Notes under the pieces: model-generated
Told to the model about the DNA's origin: nothing
The model's database searches: none
The model's input: the letters and a program-made list of their open reading frames with translations, nothing else
Program-made: the position numbers and the translations under genes
Shown: positions 57,846 through 64,000 of the stretch, one piece after another
Numbering within the stretch: position 1 is the stretch's first letter
Layout of the letters: each line of letters begins with the position of its first letter
Source: Heliopora coerulea
Lineage: Eukaryota > Cnidaria > Anthozoa > Scleralcyonacea > Helioporidae
Direction of reading: 5' to 3'
Assembly (NCBI GenBank): GCA_030142905.1
Contig: JASJOG010000472.1
Span: 89,708-153,707 of the forward strand
Length of the DNA: 64,000 bases

Positions 57846-60827
57846 TCAAGAGTTCTCTTCAGTCCCAAGGATTTTCAGTCTTTCTCTCGCTACGATTGTT
57901 GCTGTTCTCTTCGGTCTGAAAACAGGGGCGTCTACGTTCAAGGTAGTTGGTGTGGTCGTCTTGGTTACGTCACAAGATAATTCCAGCGGGTAAAGATGCT
58001 GTATTGGTCTTTCTAAGTAATCCCTCCCGGCCCGTAGCTTCACCGCTCGGATTTCGCCATCTCGACCTTCGATCAAAGTTTGAACGATACCCAAGGGCCA
58101 TTTGCCTCTACTTTTTTCTAATGGGGATTTTATGATCACCACGTCCCCCACTGCCAACTGTAGCTTGGTGCCCGGGTGTTTCATGTTGTGTCGCTCTCTC
58201 AAGGCGCGAAGGTACTCCTTAGTCCACCGAGACCACATGGCTTCTTTGCACCTTCGTAAGTACTTTCCTCGCTTCCTCAGATCTGTATCTTGAAGGTAAT
58301 GTGGCTCTTGTTCGGGCAACAGATTTGGACCTTGGAATAGCATGGAAGATGGTGTCAACACAGGAAGTTGAATGTCATCTTCTACGTAACAGAGAGGTCG
58401 ATTATTCACCGTTATTTCTACATCCAATACGACATCACAGAGTTCAGGCCAGGTAAGCAAGCCATTCCCAATGGTTTTATGAAACGCAGATTTCACCACT
58501 CCAACAAGCCGTTCAAATTGCCCTCCCCACCATGGCGCTCTGCTTAAGTTGAAGGTCCACGAGATGTTGTGCTTCGTCAAAAGGGCATGAAGTTGTTCGT
58601 CGAATTGCGCCTTTTTTAGCCACCTTGCTGCTGCGATAAACGTTTTCCCATTGTCAGAGTAAATTTTCTTCGGACGACCACGACGAGCAATAAACCTTTT
58701 TAGGCTACGGATGAATTCACCGGTTTCTAGATTAGGCAAGACTTCCAGGAACACGCCTCGGCTGAGACTGCAGGCGTATAATACGAGATATGCTTTGCTT
58801 TCTACCTTTCCCTTTCGTCGATACTTGATGGGTCCCGCAAAATCCACTCCAATTGTCTCGAAGGCAGTTGTTCCCTCAGTTCGGGAAGTTGGAAGTAAAC
58901 CAGGAGGAGGCTGGGCGTGCGCAAGGGCCTGAAATCGCTTACAGCCCCAACACCGCTTAATGACGCGTCTCGTCACTCGTCGAAGGCGTGGTACCCAATG
59001 ACGCTCACGAACTTTAGCCATTGTAAGACTTACACCACCATGTAGAGTATCTTGATGCGCTTGCTCTACAAACTTCTCGGTAAATTGGCTGTCATCAGGA
59101 AGGTAGGTGGGATAAAGTCCTTGAATCCGACCGCGACATTCAAGGATTCCTTCGGAATTCGGCTGAAGATTTAGCTGTAATCGATCTTCCTCGTACTTTG
59201 GACGATTTTTCGCACGATCTTGTTCACGCAGAATCCACCATTTTAATTCTCGTTCTACTTCGTCAGTCGTAATTGGCCCGACTATCTTGGGATGTCTTCT
59301 GAAATTCTGTACCAGCCGTCTAATCCAAACACATACTCGCAAGGTAGTTCTGAGATTGCGTCTTCCCAACAACTCACCAAACTCATCAGTTTCGTCGATT
59401 GTGATGGCCATTACTTCTTTCACCATTTTTGCTTCTGCTTCCGACTCCTCACTAGCACTTGTCGCAGGATTTTGGGGCCATTGTTCAGGATGAGGCAACC
59501 ACACTGGCCCTTTCCACCAAAGATTATTGTTGGAGACAGGTCCGCCACGACTACCAAGGTCAGCAGGGTTCTGTGCAGTTGGTACGTGTCTCCAGGATTT
59601 AACTTCGTGGTTCTGGATCTTCCGAACGCGATTTTCAACGAATTGGCGATACTCTCCTCCACCACAAATCCAGTGCCGGGCCACTGTACTGTCGAGCCAA
59701 CAATGGACTTCTGTTACCGGAAAACCTTCAAGTGCTGCTCGCAAGTTATCGACAAGATTGACAGCCATGTGTCCAGCGACCAATTCCAATCTCGGAATGG
59801 TTAAACTTCGTTTCGCCAGTCTAGATTTCGCGGCGACAATTCCTTGGCTAACTCCAGAGGTCTGTCGAACAACAGCATAAATGGCAGCACAGACACCACG
59901 ACCGCTGGCATCACCAAAGGCATGTAATTCCACCGCTTCTATTGGCTCTCTATGCGTCACTAAACTGCGTCGAACCGTGACTTTCATAGGCAGGCTCTTT
60001 TCCCATTTCTCCCATTTCTTCATCAAGGGTGAAGGAAGAGGAGCGTCCCACGCTTGTTTCGTGTCACAGGCGTCTCGGTATAGGATCTTTCCTTCAAGCG
60101 TAACAGGAGAGACCAATCCAAGTGGATCGTACACCTTTGCTAGTTTTCCGAGTATACCTCTCTTAGTAGGTTCTGCGTTCTTTTCCGGGAAGGAGGTGGT
60201 CAGCGTGTCCTTTTCGCAGTCCCATCGCAGGCCAAGTAGATTGCATTCACCACTTGTGAGCACATTTAGTTGTTGCTGAACATACGAAGGCTCCCCGTCC
60301 TCCTCGGTGATATTATCGTACATCAACTCCGGCACGTTGGAATGCCATTTATGGAGGGAAAACGCGGCGTCAGCAAATATCTTGTTCGCTTCTTCCTTAA
60401 GGTCTCGAGCATCGCTTACTGTTGCTCCACCAGAAATGAGATCGTCCACATATAGGCTACGTTCAATCTCGTTCACGGTCGTTGGACGTTCTTCTCTCCA
60501 GGATTCAAGATGCTGCTCGATTACTCCCGCCAATAAAAAAGGGGAAGGAGCCAGCCCAAACAAGGCCCTTGTGAAGCGAAGCGTCTCCACCTCTGTAGAA
60601 TTAGGATGTTTCAACCAATGGAAACGAAGGGAGTCGCGCTCCCTTTCTTTAATACGCACTTGTAGGAACGCTTTACGAAGATCTCCAGCGACAGCCACGG
60701 GGTGGAATCTACCACGCACCATCACGTTCCAGAGTTTGTTTTGCAACGGTGGGCCAGGGTCTAAACATTCATTTAGCGAAGGATCTTTGTTTCCACCTCG
60801 AGCTGAGCAATCATAGACCACTCTCAA
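57846..60827 (-). CDS. BEL/Pao pol: RT, RNase H, integrase
   Basis: 993 codons, uninterrupted. RT: LRVVYDCSARGG, AVAGDLRKAFLQV, LYVDDLISGG at about residue 126 (catalytic DD). RNase H region: LHAFGDASGRGVCAAIY, HCWLDSTVARHW and AQNPADLGSRG. Integrase: an H...H...C..C zinc finger (HQDTLHGG, RCWGCKRF), then FETIGVDFAGPI, IYSDNGKTF and WWGGQFERLV, giving the D, D and E. The reading frame upstream is the same as that of the gag/protease ORF, with a single TAA (60843-60845) between them. Confidence 0.95.
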   Translation of the reverse strand: MRVVYDCSARGGNKDPSLNECLDPGPPLQNKLWNVMVRGRFHPVAVAGDLRKAFLQVRIKERERDSLRFHWLKHPNSTEVETLRFTRALFGLAPSPFLLAGVIEQHLESWREERPTTVNEIERSLYVDDLISGGATVSDARDLKEEANKIFADAAFSLHKWHSNVPELMYDNITEEDGEPSYVQQQLNVLTSGECNLLGLRWDCEKDTLTTSFPEKNAEPTKRGILGKLAKVYDPLGLVSPVTLEGKILYRDACDTKQAWDAPLPSPLMKKWEKWEKSLPMKVTVRRSLVTHREPIEAVELHAFGDASGRGVCAAIYAVVRQTSGVSQGIVAAKSRLAKRSLTIPRLELVAGHMAVNLVDNLRAALEGFPVTEVHCWLDSTVARHWICGGGEYRQFVENRVRKIQNHEVKSWRHVPTAQNPADLGSRGGPVSNNNLWWKGPVWLPHPEQWPQNPATSASEESEAEAKMVKEVMAITIDETDEFGELLGRRNLRTTLRVCVWIRRLVQNFRRHPKIVGPITTDEVERELKWWILREQDRAKNRPKYEEDRLQLNLQPNSEGILECRGRIQGLYPTYLPDDSQFTEKFVEQAHQDTLHGGVSLTMAKVRERHWVPRLRRVTRRVIKRCWGCKRFQALAHAQPPPGLLPTSRTEGTTAFETIGVDFAGPIKYRRKGKVESKAYLVLYACSLSRGVFLEVLPNLETGEFIRSLKRFIARRGRPKKIYSDNGKTFIAAARWLKKAQFDEQLHALLTKHNISWTFNLSRAPWWGGQFERLVGVVKSAFHKTIGNGLLTWPELCDVVLDVEITVNNRPLCYVEDDIQLPVLTPSSMLFQGPNLLPEQEPHYLQDTDLRKRGKYLRRCKEAMWSRWTKEYLRALRERHNMKHPGTKLQLAVGDVVIIKSPLEKSRGKWPLGIVQTLIEGRDGEIRAVKLRAGRDYLERPIQHLYPLELSCDVTKTTTPTTLNVDAPVFRPKRTATIVARERLKILGTEENS

Positions 60828-60845
60828 TTTGGTGCTTTCGGCTTA

Positions 60846-62420
60846 TTCACGAACGACAGCGCGATGTGGCATGTAATATTCCTTCCCCACCACTTCAAGA
60901 GGTGCCCTTTCGACTACGCCTTGTACCAACTGTTCGCGAATGATGGCATCGTACTCTTCTAGTCTTCCCATTCTGTTAAGCTTCCTAACTTGTGTCTGTA
61001 ACCGTTGCAGGCTTCCATTTCGGTTCGAAGGTAGAGGAGGGTGGTTTCCCTTCCAAGGTAGGCCAGTTTCGTACCAGCCTTCAACAGGATGGCGAGAAAG
61101 CTGCTCTCGAAACTCCTCGTAAACTACTCTTTGATCACCCGAGGGCGAATCAGCTAGTCCAAGGACATCAAGGCTACACAGGCGTTCGTAATCTGAGGAG
61201 GAATTAATGGCAAGGAAACCATTTGTCCGATCAATTCCGTCTCCTGGCGCCATGATCACCCATCTGAAACGGGTCAGTTCGGCTACAGGTTCTCCTTGTC
61301 TACCAAGACGCAATTGCGTATTAGTGCGAATCTTGGCGTATTCGTTTGCTCCAAGTATCAAGTGAACTGGCAAATGGTCGTCAGGGGTCTTGTCTTCCAT
61401 AACCACACTTTGTAAGTGCTGGTGTTCCTGAATAAGCTTATCATAACGTGGATTATCAAGAGTTAACAGTTCACGTTTGTTTATAACGGTTACCTTGGCA
61501 TCTAGGGTGAAATCTCCTCTCAACGACTTGAGTACAAAGTCATGTTCCACTAACTTGGCTGTGGTTACGCCAAACAATGTAGTAATCTTTCGGGTACTAC
61601 TCTTCACAGCTTTCGTTTTCACTAAACTCGTCAACGTCGTCGATGCGTACGAGTGACTCGCTCCACTATCGAGTAGCGCTCTAAATTTAATCCCATTAAT
61701 CTTGACTACAGCGACCGGATGTACGACGGAAGTTCTACGAACACTCGTTGTCAACACTCTTTCTTCTTGTTCTTCAGAGGCTTCAGGGCAAATGGACGTA
61801 TGGTGTCGTTTTTTGCATTTCTGGCACGATATCTTGCTCTTGCACGCACTCGCTGCGTGAAGACCGTTGGCACAGTTAAAACAAAGGCGTTTCTTCGCCA
61901 AAATTCGTTTCCTCTCATTTGGGGATACCACTTTGTCACACGAGCTCATCTTGTGGTCGGCACTGTTACAGTAAATGCACCGGATTTCTTGTTCTCGGGA
62001 ATTTAACGCGCGTGCACTTGTCGAATCCTTCTCTTTGGTTTTCTTACTCATGCCTTTAACATTGTCGTTGGTCTCCGTCCACTTTCTCAAGGCCTCTAAA
62101 AGTTCTTTAAATGTCCAACTTCTCCAGTCACTTTGGACATGCGACACCAGTTCCGCTTTCACCGCCTCGAGCTTTTTCATCACATAATACACCGTCCCTT
62201 GAATAGTGTCTAATTTCTCGAGAGTTTCCAAACTCTGGACGTTAAATAACAACTGCTCGTAAAACCGATGTATTTTCGGAACATCTCGCTCTGTTATGCT
62301 CGGTAGCTCAATTATGCTGACTACATAAGAACCGGCGACTTTGCTGGGGTGGCCATACTTCTCTTCTAGATATTTTAATCCCCGCTTATAGCCTTCTTCA
62401 GTGAAAGGGTAAACAAACAA
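60846..62420 (-). CDS. BEL/Pao gag end and aspartic protease
   Basis: FTEEGYKRGLKYLEEKYGHP is the typical BEL gag (DUF1759) segment. Three Cys-rich knuckles follow (CIYCNSADHKMSSC, CFNCANGLHAASAC, CQKCKKRHHTSIC), then the protease FRALLDSGASHSYAS and the RT lead-in (GLPWKGNHPPLPSNR). It stops at TAA 60843-60845. Confidence 0.9.
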
Positions 62421-62453
62421 TTGCGCGCCTAATATGAGGTTCCACCAATTCCT

Positions 62454-63005
62454 TCAGATGAGAAAACTTGGTGATTGGAGAAACGTTTTTGCGAATCGAC
62501 CATGGCGTTGAATTGGCCCGAAAAGCGCACCCCAATCATGCGGCTTGCCATTGAACCTTGTTATGTCTAACTTCGGCAATTTTGCAGTTTTTTCCGAAAG
62601 TTCTCTCTCTTTTAGCGCGGCCTCTAGTTTCTGTTCTAGGAGTTGTTTCTTGAATTTCATTTTTTGTTCGCAACTTTGCGCTAGCTCTCGCTGCTTGGCA
62701 CTTTGATCAAGTTCTTCTACAAATTTCAACAGTTTGTTTTGGACTTTGTCCGCTTCGGTAACACGCGCATCAATTTCATTTGACCATTGTTTTACATTTT
62801 CTTCCGTGTCACCTTGCCCGAATTTCGCTTCTTCAATGCTGCCTTTTAATGTAGTAATCGTACTTACGATTGTTGCGATGGATTCCTTTTGTCGTTCAAC
62901 TGCAATTAACTCTCCGGTACTTAGAATTCCGTCAGTTCGCTTCAGGCGAAATTGTAGAGCCTTTAACTTGGCGTCCATCTCGGAGAGTTGTTTCTTGAGA
63001 GACAT
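62454..63005 (-). pseudogene. BEL/Pao gag N-terminal part (frameshifted)
   Basis: It starts at 63005 (MSLKKQLSEMDAKLKALQFR), a coiled-coil region, then LPKLDITRFNGKPHDW, the conserved BEL gag motif. The frame then slips at about 62535 and again near 62420, so it does not join the next ORF directly. Confidence 0.85.
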
Positions 63006-63060
63006 ATTTCACGTGCGCATCCAGTTATACGAATAATGATCCCGTAGGAGGTGCCAGTAA

Positions 63061-63274
63061 TGTGAGGAACGCAATGAGAAACCCACACTTTCACAATAAT
63101 CACTAGTTTATAATATTTATTCTCGATCACAAGGAAAGACAATCGTCACAATATCACAACCCACAGGGCACATGCACAACTCACAGTGTCAAATTATATT
63201 ACAGATCACATTACCTACCTATATACTTTCGCTTTAAGCTTATTGGCTCTAACAAAATGCCGTTAAACCTAACA
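63061..63274 (-). repeat. BEL 5' LTR
   Basis: Same 214-bp sequence as the 3' LTR with three differences; ends CCTCACA on the minus strand next to the primer-binding-type site. Confidence 0.95.
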
Positions 63275-64000
63275 GTTTCCGACATAATCGTCGTACAGAG
63301 ATGAATGAACCAGAATCTTCATTCTACTTTACCAATAAACACCATCAAAATCCAGGCGGTAATATTTCTTGCAAGAAGTCCTCCCTTAGGGAAGAATGAA
63401 GTCGGAAAGCTACTTTTCAAAGCGGCTCAAAACAATTCCGTTCACAGAACTTGTACTTCAAAGCTACTCGATTCAGATTTACCTGTGATTGTGCAGCTCA
63501 GGTAAGTGGATACCAGAACGTGAAAAGTCCCAAGATTTATACTAATCGACATCTATTCAACTTCAGCGAAGAATGTCGTTTTTAATACACTTAGTCGCTT
63601 AGCAAATGTCCTGACAGCAAGCGAGTTCCCTTACGTCTTTTGTTCATATAAATCAGAAAGAACCAAGACAAAGCGTTGCAGCAAAAAGTGAACAGTTGGC
63701 AAATGCATATTCCAAGGAGCTAACTTTGAGAACTGCTCTGTCAAGTCATAAATTGTCCAGTTACTGAGGTGGCGAAACCAGCCGTAGGCACCAAGAAAGC
63801 CATTTCCTTTGCCGGTCTTAAATCATCTACTGGAGTTCAGTGTTCAAATAATGTAAACAACTTGCTAGAGATCCATACAAGGGGAAAAAAAACGAGACCA
63901 AATCGATTTGCTCCAATACGGCATCTAAGTACGGTGTGTTCAACAACATACCAGTCCCGAGCTTGCACACGACATTTTTGAGTGACCAGAACCCATGGAT
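63275..64000. other. Window end, possible exons of unknown gene
   Basis: 63303-63501 (+) is open and ends at a good donor (CTCAG|gtaagt). 63769-63981 (+) is open and basic. I recognise neither, and I cannot show they join. Confidence 0.25.

Larger units (their letters stand above)
57485..63274 (-). mobile_element. BEL/Pao LTR retrotransposon
   Basis: LTRs of 214 bp (57485-57698 and 63061-63274) differ at only three sites that I can see, so insertion is recent. On the minus strand: gag, zinc knuckles, protease, RT, RNase H, integrase. A GGGGGAG-rich tract precedes the 3' LTR, and TGGCACCTCCTACGG follows the 5' LTR as primer-binding-type sequence. No 5-bp target duplication is visible (ATAAT on the left, GTTTC on the right). 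Frameshifts in gag and one stop before RT mean it is not autonomous as sequenced. Confidence 0.95.

Overview
This is a window of animal nuclear DNA, probably from an anthozoan cnidarian (coral or sea anemone). The evidence is multi-exon genes with GT-AG introns, an animal-type FAS-like polyketide synthase, many Penelope-like, CR1-type, Gypsy and BEL/Pao retroelements, hairpin MITEs and TTAGGG-derived repeats. No taxon-specific marker is present, so the host is an inference.

Layout. 1-4980 is non-coding and contains an exact 1,106-bp tandem duplication. 4982-10897 (+) is a six-exon gene for a secreted, mostly helical protein that I do not recognise; its introns hold microsatellites and a MITE. 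11-16.5 kb is mostly repeats, with one orphan last exon of an OAS/cGAS-like nucleotidyltransferase (15295-15421, -). 16497-22565 is a Gypsy element (-) with matching 5-bp target duplications, a large internal deletion, and a CR1-like LINE nested in its reverse transcriptase. An orphan astacin propeptide exon lies at 24182-24331 (+). 25.4-29.3 kb is a nest of Penelope-like fragments separated by (TA)n. Within it are two hammerhead ribozymes exactly 230 bp apart, which is the layout of a metazoan retrozyme.

29427-49280 (-) is one long, decayed locus. A Patched/RND-type membrane protein with a sterol-sensing domain runs, in one continuous reading frame, into a polyketide synthase: KS-AT-DH in the same 5.9-kb exon, then a second DH part, an ER-like region, KR, ACP and thioesterase in downstream exons. 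At least a dozen stops and frameshifts, a LINE-tail insertion and a tRNA-SINE that cuts off the thioesterase show that this copy is a pseudogene. The last transmembrane segments and the ketosynthase nevertheless share one frame. This suggests an ancestral membrane-exporter/polyketide-synthase fusion, comparable in idea to mycobacterial MmpL-PKS partnerships.

51.4-54.35 kb (+) is a dead LINE, 55.0-55.3 kb an inverted pair of tRNA-SINEs, and 57485-63274 (-) a young but broken BEL/Pao element with 214-bp LTRs. The last 700 bp holds no recognised gene. No functional tRNA or rRNA gene, CRISPR array or identifiable promoter was seen.
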